From assembly GCA_902495155.1 (NCBI GenBank), contig CABUWD010000010.1:1-26012 (forward strand): a stretch of 26,012 bases of DNA, read 5' to 3'. Of the stretch, positions 13,145-21,821 are shown piece after piece; the stretch's first letter is position 1, and the number at the start of each line of letters is the position of its first letter. Under the pieces are notes generated by a model, which did no database searches, was not told where the DNA came from, and was given only the letters and a program-made list of their open reading frames with translations. The position numbers were made by a program, and so were the translations under genes. This DNA comes from an uncultured Collinsella sp. Lineage in GTDB: Bacteria > Actinomycetota > Coriobacteriia > Coriobacteriales > Coriobacteriaceae.

Positions 13145-15103
13145 CTACGACAGGAAAATCCTCGTCCTGCCGCATGCGTCAATGGCAACTGGCAGACGTG
13201 TACCGTCACGCTCAACCAGATAGCGTACCTGCCGACGACGCAAGCAGTCGCGGCAACGGACCTGTCCCGTCGCATCGGTGGCGCAGACGCCCTCGGCGGT
13301 CAGCAGGCAGTGCTCGCACACCATAAGCTCGGGACGGTCGGCGTCGACCGGACCAAAGACGCCGGGTTCAGCAGCCAGTTCGGCAATACGCTCCGCATCA
13401 TTGCCGAGCAACTCGGCCGGCAAGTACACCCGCCCCGCACCGAGTCCGCGCAGCCAGGTAAGCGTGGCCCGATTCGCGCAGAACACCGGCGCCGCCACGT
13501 CAAATGTCACGCCCAGCTCGCGAGCGATCACCACCTGTCCCAGGTTGCGGCAGACGACGCACCCGGCACGCTGCATCAGTGAGCGGGTCCGGTCAGCGTC
13601 ACCCGTGCGGCACACCTCGTCAAGCACCACAACGGCGTCGGACAAATCGAGTTCTCCGCGCGGGTCGGCATCCATCAGCTGCCAAGCAAAAACCATGCGA
13701 GCGGGAACCGCGCACTCCACCAACTCCGTCGACGCACCGCCATCCACCGCAACGTCCTCAAAGGGCAGCGCCTCAACGGCACGCGCAACGGGCGCAATCG
13801 CATCTGCCTCGGCCCGCATGCGCTCCAACACCGCCGCCGTCTGATCCAACACGCCGGCGCTGCGAATCAGGTACACCTCGCAGCCCGCGTCCACCTTACG
13901 CTTGCAATGCACGACGACGCGCTTCCCCGCTGCGGCATCCACCGGGCAGGGCACCTGCGGCCAGCGCTTGGGCACATCGGGACGCGCGTCGACACCCGGA
14001 TAGAACCGAATCTCGAGCGTGTCACCCGCCGCCACGGCGGCGTCGAGCTCAACGGTCACTTCCTCGTGGCCAACGGCCACCAGGCGTCCCACGCGCACAC
14101 CTTGGTTGATCGCACGCTCAAAGCTCATAAGCTCGGCGCCCGAACGCCCCCGCAGATACGCGTCGGTAAACCCACGGTTGAACGACCGGCCCAGCTCGCG
14201 TTCAAGCTCTTCCACGGCACCGGGGTCCCACGCGCCGTCGCACAGCATATCGAGCGCCCGGCGCCACACCCGCACCACGTTGAATACGTAATCGGGGTTC
14301 TTCATGCGCCCCTCGATCTTGAGCGACGCCACGCCGGCATCTACAAGCTCGGGCAGATGCGCAATACCCAGATAGTCGCGCGGGCACAGCAGGCGATCTC
14401 CCTCGACGGCGACAACACTCTGTCCCGCCTCGTCCACCAGGTCGTACGCCAGACGGCACGGCTGCGTGCAGTCGCCGCGCATCGCCGAGCGCCCACGCCG
14501 CAGGGCCGAGAACTCGCACGCCCCCGAATATCCGATGCAAATCGCACCGTGGCAGAATACCTCGATGGGCACGCCCGTGGCACATAGCGCCGCAATCTCG
14601 TCGACCGTCAGCTCGCGTGCCGTCGTCACGCGCTCGACCCCAAGCTCATCGGCGGCAAGCCGCACGGCGCTCTCGCTATGAGCGCCCGCCTGCGTGGACA
14701 GGTGAATCTCGACCCCGGGAATCGCCGCACGCAGCGCACAGGCCAGCCCGGCATCGGCGACAATCAGAGCATCGGCGCCCAGCTCCAGTGCATGAGCTCC
14801 CAACGCCACCGCGTCGGACAACTCATCGTCAAACACGAACACGTTGAGCGTTACGTACACACGCACGCCATGGACATGCGCCACGGCGCAGCCGCGCGCA
14901 AACTCGTCATCGGTAAAACCGTGCGCGCTCACGCGGGCGTTAAAGCCGCCCAACCCCGCATAGATGGCATCGGCACCCGCGGCGATGGCCGCAAGCATCT
15001 GGTCGAGTCCGCCCGCCGGCGCCAGCAGCTCGGGCAGCGCCGCACCGGCAGCATCCAATCCAGCCTTGTGTTGTTCGCTCGGCCCCATCGTCCGAATCGC
15101 CAT
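13145..15103 (-). CDS. U32 family peptidase / tRNA-rRNA hydroxylation-type protein
   Basis: The 652-residue protein starts at the ATG at 15103 (AAGGAG seven bases upstream) rather than at an unsupported ATG at 15130. It opens with LPELLAPAGGLDQMLAAIAAGADAIYAG-type sequence of the U32 barrel and carries the family signature EVFCHGAICIGYSGACEFS (about 181-199) followed by RGDCTQPCR, giving conserved cysteines C189, C196, C212 and C216. In characterised relatives (TrhP, RlhA) such cysteines are needed for prephenate-dependent hydroxylation of tRNA or 23S rRNA, probably through an iron-sulphur site. The C-terminal part holds CEHC and CRDC pairs that look like a zinc ribbon, not typical of the short members. 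Which RNA is modified cannot be told. It is divergent from the penicillin-binding protein gene. Confidence 0.88.
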   Translation of the reverse strand: MAIRTMGPSEQHKAGLDAAGAALPELLAPAGGLDQMLAAIAAGADAIYAGLGGFNARVSAHGFTDDEFARGCAVAHVHGVRVYVTLNVFVFDDELSDAVALGAHALELGADALIVADAGLACALRAAIPGVEIHLSTQAGAHSESAVRLAADELGVERVTTARELTVDEIAALCATGVPIEVFCHGAICIGYSGACEFSALRRGRSAMRGDCTQPCRLAYDLVDEAGQSVVAVEGDRLLCPRDYLGIAHLPELVDAGVASLKIEGRMKNPDYVFNVVRVWRRALDMLCDGAWDPGAVEELERELGRSFNRGFTDAYLRGRSGAELMSFERAINQGVRVGRLVAVGHEEVTVELDAAVAAGDTLEIRFYPGVDARPDVPKRWPQVPCPVDAAAGKRVVVHCKRKVDAGCEVYLIRSAGVLDQTAAVLERMRAEADAIAPVARAVEALPFEDVAVDGGASTELVECAVPARMVFAWQLMDADPRGELDLSDAVVVLDEVCRTGDADRTRSLMQRAGCVVCRNLGQVVIARELGVTFDVAAPVFCANRATLTWLRGLGAGRVYLPAELLGNDAERIAELAAEPGVFGPVDADRPELMVCEHCLLTAEGVCATDATGQVRCRDCLRRRQVRYLVERDGTRLPVAIDACGRTRIFLS

Positions 15104-15264
15104 CGACAAACTCCTTACCAAGGTATGCATTCACTCTGAAAAATGCCGTCTTCCAGCATACACGAGGCCTCGCGCGCCCCGTTTGGTTTATCGTGTAATA
15201 ACTTATGTCCATCCTGCCCGACGGCACATCCACCGTCCGGCACGACATACCTGGAGGTCAATAT

Positions 15265-17457
15265 ATGGGTCCTCGCCAACGACAGGGACGCAGCCGTTCA
15301 AAGACGCATGCTCTGCCCATAATCCTGCTCTCGTTTTTGGGCTTTTTGCTTATCGCGGGCGTGGCGTTTGGCATCGGCATGGTCGGCAACGTCAACCGCT
15401 GGCTGTCCGATCTGCCCGACTACACCGACGCCAACGCGTATCTGGTGAGCGAGCCCACCGAGATCGTCGACTGCAACGGCAACAAGATTGCGAGCTTCTA
15501 CACGCAAAACCGCAAGTCCATCACCAAGGACGAGGTCTCCCCCTACGTGCTGCAGGGCACCGTTGACGTCGAGGACGAGCGCTTCTACGAGCACGGCGGT
15601 ATCGACCTGTGGGGTATCGCGCGTGCTGCGGTGGCAACCCTCGGCGGCGGGCACGAAGGCGCCTCGACTATCACCCAGCAGCTGGTGCGCAACACCATCC
15701 TGCAGGAGGAGCAGTTCGACTCGACCATCGAGCGTAAGGTGCGCGAGGCTTACATCGCCGTCAAGATGGAGGATATGTACTCCAAAGACGAGATCCTCAT
15801 GATGTACCTCAACACCATCTACTACGGCCACGGCGCCTACGGTATTGAGGCCGCAGCTGAGACCTATCTGTCCAAGAGCGCCGCCGACCTCACGCTGAGC
15901 GAGGCCGCACTGTTGATCGGCCTTCCCAACTCGCCCTCGCAGTACGACCCCACGGTCAACCCCGACCTGGCGCTGTCCCGTCGCAACAAGGTCCTTGACA
16001 ACATGTTGCGCCTGGGCCACATCACGCAGGAGGAGCACGATGCCGCACAGGCCGAGCCCATCACCCTCAACGTGACCGAGATTTCGGGCAGCGGCGTCGA
16101 CGTATACTCGCAGCCCTACTTTGTCGCCTATGTTAAGCAGCTGCTGGAGCAGGAGTTCTCGACCGACGTGCTCTTTAAGGGCGGCCTGACCGTCAAGACC
16201 ACCATCGACCCCACGATGCAGCAGGTGGCAGAGAATGCCGTCCGCGAGCAGCTCGACACGCTCTCACTCGACGGCCTGGACATGGGCATGGTCGTCGTCG
16301 ACCCCAAGACCGGCTACATCAAGTGCATGGTGGGCGGCTACGACTACAACGCCGACGAGAACCACGTAAACCATGCCACGGCCAAGCGTCCCGTCGGCTC
16401 CACCTTTAAGGCCTTTACGCTGGCAACTGCCATCCAAAACGGCATGAACCCCAACGTCACCCTCAACTGCAACTCGCCGCTCAAGGCCAAGGGCACTACG
16501 ACCGAGGTCCAAAACTACGCCAACCATAGCTATGGCAACATCACGCTTAAGCAGGCAACGGCATACTCCTCCAACACCGGCTACATCCAGGTGGCGGAAG
16601 CCGTCGGCAACAGCAAGATCATCTCGCTCGTCAAAAAGCTCGGCATCGATCCCGCCAAGGACAACATCGAGGACGTTCCCGTCATGACGCTCGGCACCGG
16701 CTCGATCTCGCCGCTCGAGATGGCCGCCGCCTACGCGACGTTTGCCAACGGCGGCTACTATCGCCAGCCGATCGCCATCACCGAGATTGACTCTCGTACC
16801 GGTTCGGTGCTGTACCAGCACACCGACAATCCCTCACAGGTGCTTACCGAGGGCGAGGCCGCCGCGGTCACCGATGTTCTGTCCGGCGTCATGCAGGGCG
16901 GCGGTACGGGTGCTGCTGGCGCCCTGAGCGTCAACCAGCCCTATGCCGGCAAAACGGGCACCACCGACAATACCACTAACCTGTGGTTCTGCGGCTATAC
17001 CCCGCAGCTGGCGTGCGCCCTGTGGACCGGCTATTCCGCGGGCGAGATCCCCATCCAAAAATACGGCACGGACCTGCTGGGCGACAGCACCAACCTGCCT
17101 GTCTTTAAGCGGTTTATGAACACCGTTCTGACCGGTACCGAACGCGAGGAGTTTGCGACCGGAACGGCGCCCACCTACAAGAACAACAGCGTCTGGAAGT
17201 TCTACGGCACCAACAACACCAAGAAGACGGAGAACGACGACAAGGACGAGAACGAGGACGAAGAGGAAACCACCACAACGACTACCACGACGACCACGAC
17301 CACCGAAACCACGGGCGGCGACACCACCGGCGGCACCGGTACGACCGGTGGCTCGACGGGCGGCTCCACTGGTGGTTCGACCGGCGGCGATGGCGGCACG
17401 CCTACGCCTACGCCCACTCCCGATCCCTCGCCCACGCCTGACGATACGGTCGGCTAG
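15265..17457 (+). CDS. Class A penicillin-binding protein (bifunctional transglycosylase/transpeptidase)
   Basis: The ATG at 15265 has TGGAGG eight bases upstream; the ATG at 15205 has none. The 730-residue protein has a basic cytoplasmic start, one membrane helix (about 18-40), a GT51 transglycosylase domain (about 60-230, catalytic E103 in VEDERFYEH, then GASTITQQLVRN) and a transpeptidase domain with STFK (S379-K382), SSN (435-437) and KTG (563-565). It polymerises and cross-links peptidoglycan outside the membrane. The last 85 residues are low complexity: an acidic D/E/K stretch, twelve threonines in a row, glycine-serine-threonine repeats (GGST) and a TPTP/DPSPTP end. Such tails occur in actinobacterial PBP1 proteins and may span or bind the wall. 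It is monocistronic, with a terminator 24 bases after the stop. Confidence 0.95.
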   Translation: MGPRQRQGRSRSKTHALPIILLSFLGFLLIAGVAFGIGMVGNVNRWLSDLPDYTDANAYLVSEPTEIVDCNGNKIASFYTQNRKSITKDEVSPYVLQGTVDVEDERFYEHGGIDLWGIARAAVATLGGGHEGASTITQQLVRNTILQEEQFDSTIERKVREAYIAVKMEDMYSKDEILMMYLNTIYYGHGAYGIEAAAETYLSKSAADLTLSEAALLIGLPNSPSQYDPTVNPDLALSRRNKVLDNMLRLGHITQEEHDAAQAEPITLNVTEISGSGVDVYSQPYFVAYVKQLLEQEFSTDVLFKGGLTVKTTIDPTMQQVAENAVREQLDTLSLDGLDMGMVVVDPKTGYIKCMVGGYDYNADENHVNHATAKRPVGSTFKAFTLATAIQNGMNPNVTLNCNSPLKAKGTTTEVQNYANHSYGNITLKQATAYSSNTGYIQVAEAVGNSKIISLVKKLGIDPAKDNIEDVPVMTLGTGSISPLEMAAAYATFANGGYYRQPIAITEIDSRTGSVLYQHTDNPSQVLTEGEAAAVTDVLSGVMQGGGTGAAGALSVNQPYAGKTGTTDNTTNLWFCGYTPQLACALWTGYSAGEIPIQKYGTDLLGDSTNLPVFKRFMNTVLTGTEREEFATGTAPTYKNNSVWKFYGTNNTKKTENDDKDENEDEEETTTTTTTTTTTTETTGGDTTGGTGTTGGSTGGSTGGSTGGDGGTPTPTPTPDPSPTPDDTVG

Positions 17458-17480
17458 AAATTCATCCGGCCATAAGCAAC

Positions 17481-17523
17481 AAGGCCCCCGAGCAGCTTAT
17501 TAAACTGCTCGGGAGCCTTTTAG
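17481..17523 (+). terminator. Intrinsic terminator after the penicillin-binding protein gene
   Basis: AAGGC-CCCGAGCAG and CTGCTCGGG-GCCTT pair around a 9-base loop and are followed by TTAGTTT. Confidence 0.9.
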
Positions 17524-17562
17524 TTTAAAGCGACCTGGTGAGCGTTCTTTATACCGGCAAAC

Positions 17563-17596
17563 AAAAAGGGGGTACCGACCAACGTCGATACCCCTT
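17563..17596 (-). terminator. Intrinsic terminator after argR
   Basis: On the minus strand GGGGTA-T-CGAC pairs with GTCG-G-TACCCC around GTTG, followed by CTTTTTG. It lies about 50 bases after the argR stop. Confidence 0.8.
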
Positions 17597-17645
17597 ACAA
17601 GCCACGATGTCAGCGCGCACAGTGTCGAGCGTACGACCCGCACGC

Positions 17646-18083
17646 CTACTTGCGAGAATTGCTCAGCTTATTGATCAGCGCCTCGAGACGCTCGCCGTCC
17701 TCGGCCGTCTGGGCAATAACCAAAATCGTATCGTTGCCGGCAAGCGAGCCAAGCACATCGGGCAACTCTGCCGCATCAACGGCGGCGGCGATGCCGGAAG
17801 CCGTGCCAGGCTGAGCCTTGATCATGACCAGATTATCGGTACGTAGAACGCCCGTTACGAGCTCGGAAACCATACGCTGCAGGTGCAGGTCCTCTGCCAG
17901 AACATAGATGCCCTCAGGGAGCTTACGCAGCCCCATATCGGCAATATCGCGAGAGACAGTCGCCTGCGTGCAATCAAAGCCCATGGCACGGAGCTCATCG
18001 ACCAGCACGCGCTGCGTACGGACGTCCTTATTGCGCACAATATCTCTAATGGCATCCTGGCGCCCATTGCGTTTTTTAGCCAT
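17646..18083 (-). CDS. argR: Arginine repressor ArgR
   Basis: The 145-residue protein is the hexameric arginine-sensing regulator of arginine synthesis and breakdown. The ATG at 18083 is preceded by TGAGGG; an upstream TTG at 18116 would add 11 unlikely residues. The N-terminal winged helix contains TQATVSRDIADMGLRKL (about 39-55), with the family SRDI motif, and the C-terminal domain contains GTASGIAAAVDAA and LPDVLGSLAGNDTILVIA, the arginine-binding and trimer region. The usual GDDT reads GNDT, a conservative change next to the ligand aspartate. No arg biosynthetic genes are in the window. Upstream lies a perfect 13-bp inverted repeat which does not match the usual ARG box. Confidence 0.93.
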   Translation of the reverse strand: MAKKRNGRQDAIRDIVRNKDVRTQRVLVDELRAMGFDCTQATVSRDIADMGLRKLPEGIYVLAEDLHLQRMVSELVTGVLRTDNLVMIKAQPGTASGIAAAVDAAELPDVLGSLAGNDTILVIAQTAEDGERLEALINKLSNSRK

Positions 18084-18159
18084 ACAAACCCTCACTCCAA
18101 AAGATGGCGGAGACAATCAATCAGTGATTGAATAGTTTAACGCTATTTGAAGGCTTTTG

Positions 18160-18209
18160 TGTATAAGAACGCATTTCGAAACAATTCTATGCAAGTTTGT
18201 TTCGAAATG
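18160..18209 (-). promoter_or_regulatory. Perfect 13-bp inverted repeat next to a candidate -10, upstream of argR
   Basis: CATTTCGAAACAA (18172-18184) and TTGTTTCGAAATG (18197-18209) are exact inverted copies with a 12-base spacer. Each arm contains the palindrome TTTCGAAA. On the minus strand TATACA (18165-18160) lies six bases past the repeat and could be the -10 of argR, without a clear -35. The repeat starts six bases after the stop of the glycosyltransferase gene but is AT-rich and not followed by T, so an operator is more likely than a terminator. Confidence 0.6.
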
Positions 18210-18215
18210 AGCCGT

Positions 18216-19256
18216 TTAGGCGGTTTTTGCGCCCGTCCGGTTAAGAAAAGCTGCCAGATGCGTACACATCACGCAGCGCGCGGGCTTGGCGCTGGCAATC
18301 GGCCCAAACAACAGACCGAGCCCCCGATGGTTATCCTTGAGCGCGGCGACCATCTGACGGGTTCGAGGCGCTTCGAGCATATCACGCATGCGGGCGGAAC
18401 GCTCGATTGACGACACTCCATGCGGGCTCAGACACAAATTCTCGATGCAGGCGACCAGTCCGGCAAAGTAGAACTTTTGGCTTGCCAGCTTGAGCCGACC
18501 ACCGCTATCTGCTTCCGAGAGTGAGTCCGCAAGCTCGTCGAGCGCTCGAGTGTCATCGGATATCCTGGCATACATGGTGGGATCAAAGGCATCTGTAAGT
18601 TTAGGTGCCACCGCGTAGAAACAAGCGTCGCCGCAGCCGGACACGAATCGTGCCTGCGAGAGCGCATAAGCCATAAACTCAACCGTACGGTACGCCTTGC
18701 CGCGCGACAGGCATGCCTCAAACAGCGGACGGCTATACATCACGCCAGAGGTCTGAGCGACTAGGCCGCCCAAAATCAACTGGGGCAGCCCAGTCACCAT
18801 AGAAGACTCGTCTTCTATGGCAATAGAGGCAGCATCCAAGACGCGCGAATGACGCTCGCGATGCGCATCGTATCGATCGAGCGACACCGAGGGGAACACA
18901 ATGTCTGCCGCAGTATCGCACGCGATATCGACCATCTTGGAAAGGGCCTGCGGAGCAAACCACTCATCGGCGTTCATGGCGATGATTTGAGAGCCGCGCG
19001 AGGCATCAAAACCGGCACGAAGACAAGCGCCGCGCTTCGCGTCATCGACGTCAATCAAATCAATATGGATGTCCCTGTCGGCAGCAACTTGAAGCGAATG
19101 GCGCACGCCAGGCGCAGCATCGCGGCAGACAACGACAATCTGCAAATCATAGAGGTCTTGGTTCTGGATACTCTCGAGCGCACGCATCGCATAGCTGGGC
19201 GAACCTTCTACCACAAGGATCACCGAAAGTCGCGGATGCGAGCCACGTCGAACCAA
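18216..19256 (-). CDS. Family 2 (GT-A fold) glycosyltransferase-like protein
   Basis: The 346-residue protein starts with LSVILVVEGSPSYAMRALESIQNQDLYDLQIVVV-type sequence, the nucleotide-binding half of GT2 enzymes, beginning at residue 10. The position of the metal-binding DxD reads MNADEWF (about 93-99), so only part of the motif is kept. The C-terminal half has no recognised domain and no membrane helix, suggesting a cytoplasmic transferase with an unknown acceptor. The only start that keeps the N-terminal strand is a TTG at 19256, with GAGG nine bases upstream; the next ATG would cut into the fold. No other surface polysaccharide genes adjoin it. Function beyond the family is unknown. Confidence 0.75.
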   Translation of the reverse strand: MVRRGSHPRLSVILVVEGSPSYAMRALESIQNQDLYDLQIVVVCRDAAPGVRHSLQVAADRDIHIDLIDVDDAKRGACLRAGFDASRGSQIIAMNADEWFAPQALSKMVDIACDTAADIVFPSVSLDRYDAHRERHSRVLDAASIAIEDESSMVTGLPQLILGGLVAQTSGVMYSRPLFEACLSRGKAYRTVEFMAYALSQARFVSGCGDACFYAVAPKLTDAFDPTMYARISDDTRALDELADSLSEADSGGRLKLASQKFYFAGLVACIENLCLSPHGVSSIERSARMRDMLEAPRTRQMVAALKDNHRGLGLLFGPIASAKPARCVMCTHLAAFLNRTGAKTA

Positions 19257-19417
19257 GTTATCCGTCCTCTCGACAGCAATGAATCAAACTGTCGTTCATG
19301 GTACACCCCGGCAATAAAAGCAATGAGACACCGGTTGCACTGCACGCCAAGAACAGATGTTGCACACGCGCAGCCCACAGATGACAGGTGCCGACGAACG
19401 GCGCGTCGAGCCCTCCC

Positions 19418-20242
19418 CTAGTCGAGCACGACAAGCTCGGCGGGATCGTAATCCACGCCCATAAACGTAAGGCCGCAGGCAGGAGCCGTGGGGCCCGCAG
19501 CGGTACGATCGCAAGCATCGATGACCTCGCGCATCCACTCGGGTTCACGGCGATGCATGCCAATCTCGACAAGCGTGCCAACGATCGTACGGACCATCGA
19601 ATGCAGAAACGCATTGCCCTCGATGGTAAACGTCAGGATGTCCTCGCCAAAGGCCACCTCATGGCCAAACTCGGCCCGCATCACGCAGCGGTGCGTAGGC
19701 TTGCCCACGGCAGAGGCGACCTTGCAAAAGCTCTTAAAGTCCCGCTCACCCAAAAGCGCGGGACAGGCCGCAGACATGGCCTCGACGTCCAAGGGATAGC
19801 GATGCCACCACACGGCACCACGGGACAGCACGGGGCGCGCATCGCGATCGGCAATACGGTACGTATACGTACGGGAACGCGCGTCAAAGCGTGCAGAAAA
19901 GCCCTTACGGGCCCTGTAGACCTCGTTTATGGCGATATCTTTAGGCAGCAGGGCATCCATAGCCCGCAGCCACCTACGGCGCGTAAGGGCGAGCTCAGCG
20001 TCCGTTACGGGCACGCTGATGTACTGAGCCACGGCATGCACGCCGGCATCGGTACGACCTGCGCACGTCAGATCGATCGGACGGCGAAGCAGCGTCTCGA
20101 TGGCTCGACGCAGCTCACCCGCAACCGTCGTCTGTCCCGGCTGCTCGGCAAAGCCGCTATAGGACGAGCCATCGTAGGCCACGCGGAAAACGAGCGTGGC
20201 ATCGAGCTCTGGAATCGAATTGAAATCAGACGGCGCGGTCAT
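19418..20242 (-). CDS. truA: tRNA pseudouridine(38-40) synthase
   Basis: The 274-residue enzyme makes pseudouridine at positions 38-40 of the tRNA anticodon arm. The catalytic aspartate is D65 in CAGRTDAGVHA, and YDGSSYSGFAEQ (about 23-34) and RSRTYTYRI are typical of TruA. The C-terminal part has FLHSMVRTIVGTLVEIG. The ATG at 20242 follows GGGAG by seven bases; upstream TTG codons are unlikely. It lies after rplQ in the usual Gram-positive order, but a strong terminator separates the two, so it probably depends on read-through or its own promoter. After its stop, 161 bases hold no feature I can support. Confidence 0.95.
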   Translation of the reverse strand: MTAPSDFNSIPELDATLVFRVAYDGSSYSGFAEQPGQTTVAGELRRAIETLLRRPIDLTCAGRTDAGVHAVAQYISVPVTDAELALTRRRWLRAMDALLPKDIAINEVYRARKGFSARFDARSRTYTYRIADRDARPVLSRGAVWWHRYPLDVEAMSAACPALLGERDFKSFCKVASAVGKPTHRCVMRAEFGHEVAFGEDILTFTIEGNAFLHSMVRTIVGTLVEIGMHRREPEWMREVIDACDRTAAGPTAPACGLTFMGVDYDPAELVVLD

Positions 20243-20277
20243 GGGCGCTCCCAACAAATAGGCAATGGCATTTCGAC

Positions 20278-20308
20278 AAAAAAAGAGGGGTACGCGAACG
20301 TACCCCTC
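20278..20308 (-). terminator. Intrinsic terminator after rplQ
   Basis: On the minus strand GAGGGGTACG pairs perfectly with CGTACCCCTC around a TTCG tetraloop, followed by seven T. It ends the ribosomal protein/rpoA operon. Confidence 0.95.
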
Positions 20309-20334
20309 GAATATAGCCTATGCAGACGGAATGT

Positions 20335-20817
20335 CTACTCAGCAGTCTCCTCAGCAGGAGCCTCCTCGGCAGCGGTCTCCTCGACAGCCTCGACCTTCTT
20401 GGGAGCAGCGGCCTTCTTGGGGGCCGAAGCAGCCTTCTTGGCCTTAGGCGTGCAAGGCTCGGTGACGAGCTCCATGATAACGATGGGAGCATTGTCGCCC
20501 TTACGGTTACCGAGCTTCATGATGCGGGTGTAACCGCCGTTGCGGTCCTGCCACATACCCTGGGCAGCCTTGTCGAAGATCTCGGCAACGAGCTGCTTAT
20601 CGCCGAGCTTGGCGATGGCCAGACGACGAGAGTGCAGGTCGCCCTTCTTGGCCCAGGTGATGATCGGCTCGACGACCGAACGCAGCGCCTTAGCGCGGGT
20701 CTCGGTGGTCTTGATGCGGTCGTTCTCGAAGAGGGCCTTAGCAAGGCTCTTCTTCATGGCCTTGGTGTGGCTCGCATCGGTGCCGAGCTTCAGGCCCTTC
20801 TTAACGTTGTGACGCAT
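20335..20817 (-). CDS. rplQ: 50S ribosomal protein L17
   Basis: The 160-residue protein begins MRHNVKKGLKLGTDASHTKAM-like, typical of L17, and its core ends near residue 120 (IVIMELVTE). It sits at the exit-tunnel side of the large subunit. The remaining 40 residues form an extension, first lysine- and alanine-rich, then alanine- and glutamate-rich, as found in several actinobacterial L17 proteins. It is the last gene of the operon, 30 bases after rpoA, with a terminator 26 bases after its stop. Confidence 0.97.
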   Translation of the reverse strand: MRHNVKKGLKLGTDASHTKAMKKSLAKALFENDRIKTTETRAKALRSVVEPIITWAKKGDLHSRRLAIAKLGDKQLVAEIFDKAAQGMWQDRNGGYTRIMKLGNRKGDNAPIVIMELVTEPCTPKAKKAASAPKKAAAPKKVEAVEETAAEEAPAEETAE

Positions 20818-20847
20818 GGTCTAGTTTCTCCTCAAATATGCGAAGCA

Positions 20848-21789
20848 TTAAGCCTTCAGGCTCAGGCCCATGGACTCAAGCTTGTCCTTCACTTCCTCGA
20901 TCGACTTAACACCGAAGTTACGGATGTTAAGCAGATCGTTCTCCGAGAACTCAACGAGCTGACGGACCGAGTGAATGCTGGCGCGCTTAAGGCAGTTGTA
21001 GGAACGGACGGAAAGGTCCAGATCCTCAATCTGCTTGTCCAGCTCGGCGTTGTCGTTGGTGACCTCGGGAGCGAAGATCGAAGCCTCCTCCTCGACCTCA
21101 GGGGTCTCGGCAAGGTTCATAAAGGCGGCCATATGCTGGTTGATGATATTGGCAGCCTGGACCACGGCGTCGCGCGGGGCGATGGAGCCGTTGGTCTCGA
21201 TCTCGAGGACAAGGCGGTCGTAGTCGGTGTGCTGACCGACACGGCAAGCCTCAACGAGCTTGGCGCAACGGGAAACCGGCGAGTACAGCGAGTCGACGTG
21301 GATCACACCGATGGGATCGTTGTCGCGCTTGTTGGCCTCGCCAGAAACATAGCCGCGGCCATAGCCGATGCGCATGCTCATGGTGAGATGGCCACCCTCG
21401 GTGAGCGTTGCGATGTGCTGCTCGGGGTTGACCAGCTCAAACTCGGACGGAATAAAGAAGTCCGCACCGGTGACCTCGCAGGGGCCGTCAACCGAGATGG
21501 TGGCGGTCGCCTCGTCGGTCGTGCCGAGAGCCCTGAAGACAAGACCCTTGACATTCAGGACGATGTCGGTGACATCCTCGACCATGTTAGGGATGGTCAT
21601 GAACTCGTGCTGCGCACCATCGATCTGAATAGCCTCGACGGCGGCACCCTCGAGCGAGGACAGAAGAACGCGACGAAGGGAGTTACCCAGCGTATCGCCG
21701 TAACCACGCTCGAGCGGCTCGACGGAGACACGAGCAGACGTCTCGTTGATCTCTTCGACCTGAACCTGAGGCCTAATGAATTCTGACAT
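20848..21789 (-). CDS. rpoA: RNA polymerase alpha subunit
   Basis: The 313-residue protein has the N-terminal assembly domain (ERGYGDTLGNSLRRVLLSS at about 28-46 and GYGRGY near 143) and the C-terminal DNA- and activator-binding domain (LSVRSYNCLKRASIHSVRQ, then LLNIRNFGVKSIEEVKDKL near the end), joined by an acidic linker. It dimerises to start assembly of RNA polymerase. It lies between rpsD and rplQ, in the conserved order, with gaps of about 30 bases. GGAGG lies upstream of the ATG. Confidence 0.98.
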   Translation of the reverse strand: MSEFIRPQVQVEEINETSARVSVEPLERGYGDTLGNSLRRVLLSSLEGAAVEAIQIDGAQHEFMTIPNMVEDVTDIVLNVKGLVFRALGTTDEATATISVDGPCEVTGADFFIPSEFELVNPEQHIATLTEGGHLTMSMRIGYGRGYVSGEANKRDNDPIGVIHVDSLYSPVSRCAKLVEACRVGQHTDYDRLVLEIETNGSIAPRDAVVQAANIINQHMAAFMNLAETPEVEEEASIFAPEVTNDNAELDKQIEDLDLSVRSYNCLKRASIHSVRQLVEFSENDLLNIRNFGVKSIEEVKDKLESMGLSLKA

Positions 21790-21821
21790 GTATTACCTCC
21801 AGCCTCAGCAGCCCGGATGGA

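Noticed and set aside
17270..17440. CRISPR-like or other repeat array
   Set aside because: The short repeats are codon repeats (ACC/ACG, GGCGGC) inside the penicillin-binding protein tail.
18172..18209. Intrinsic terminator of the glycosyltransferase gene
   Set aside because: The stem is AT-rich and no T-run follows on the minus strand; an operator fits better, though this is not excluded.
20320..21786. Plus-strand open frame of 488 codons
   Set aside because: It is antisense to rplQ and rpoA, both unmistakable genes.
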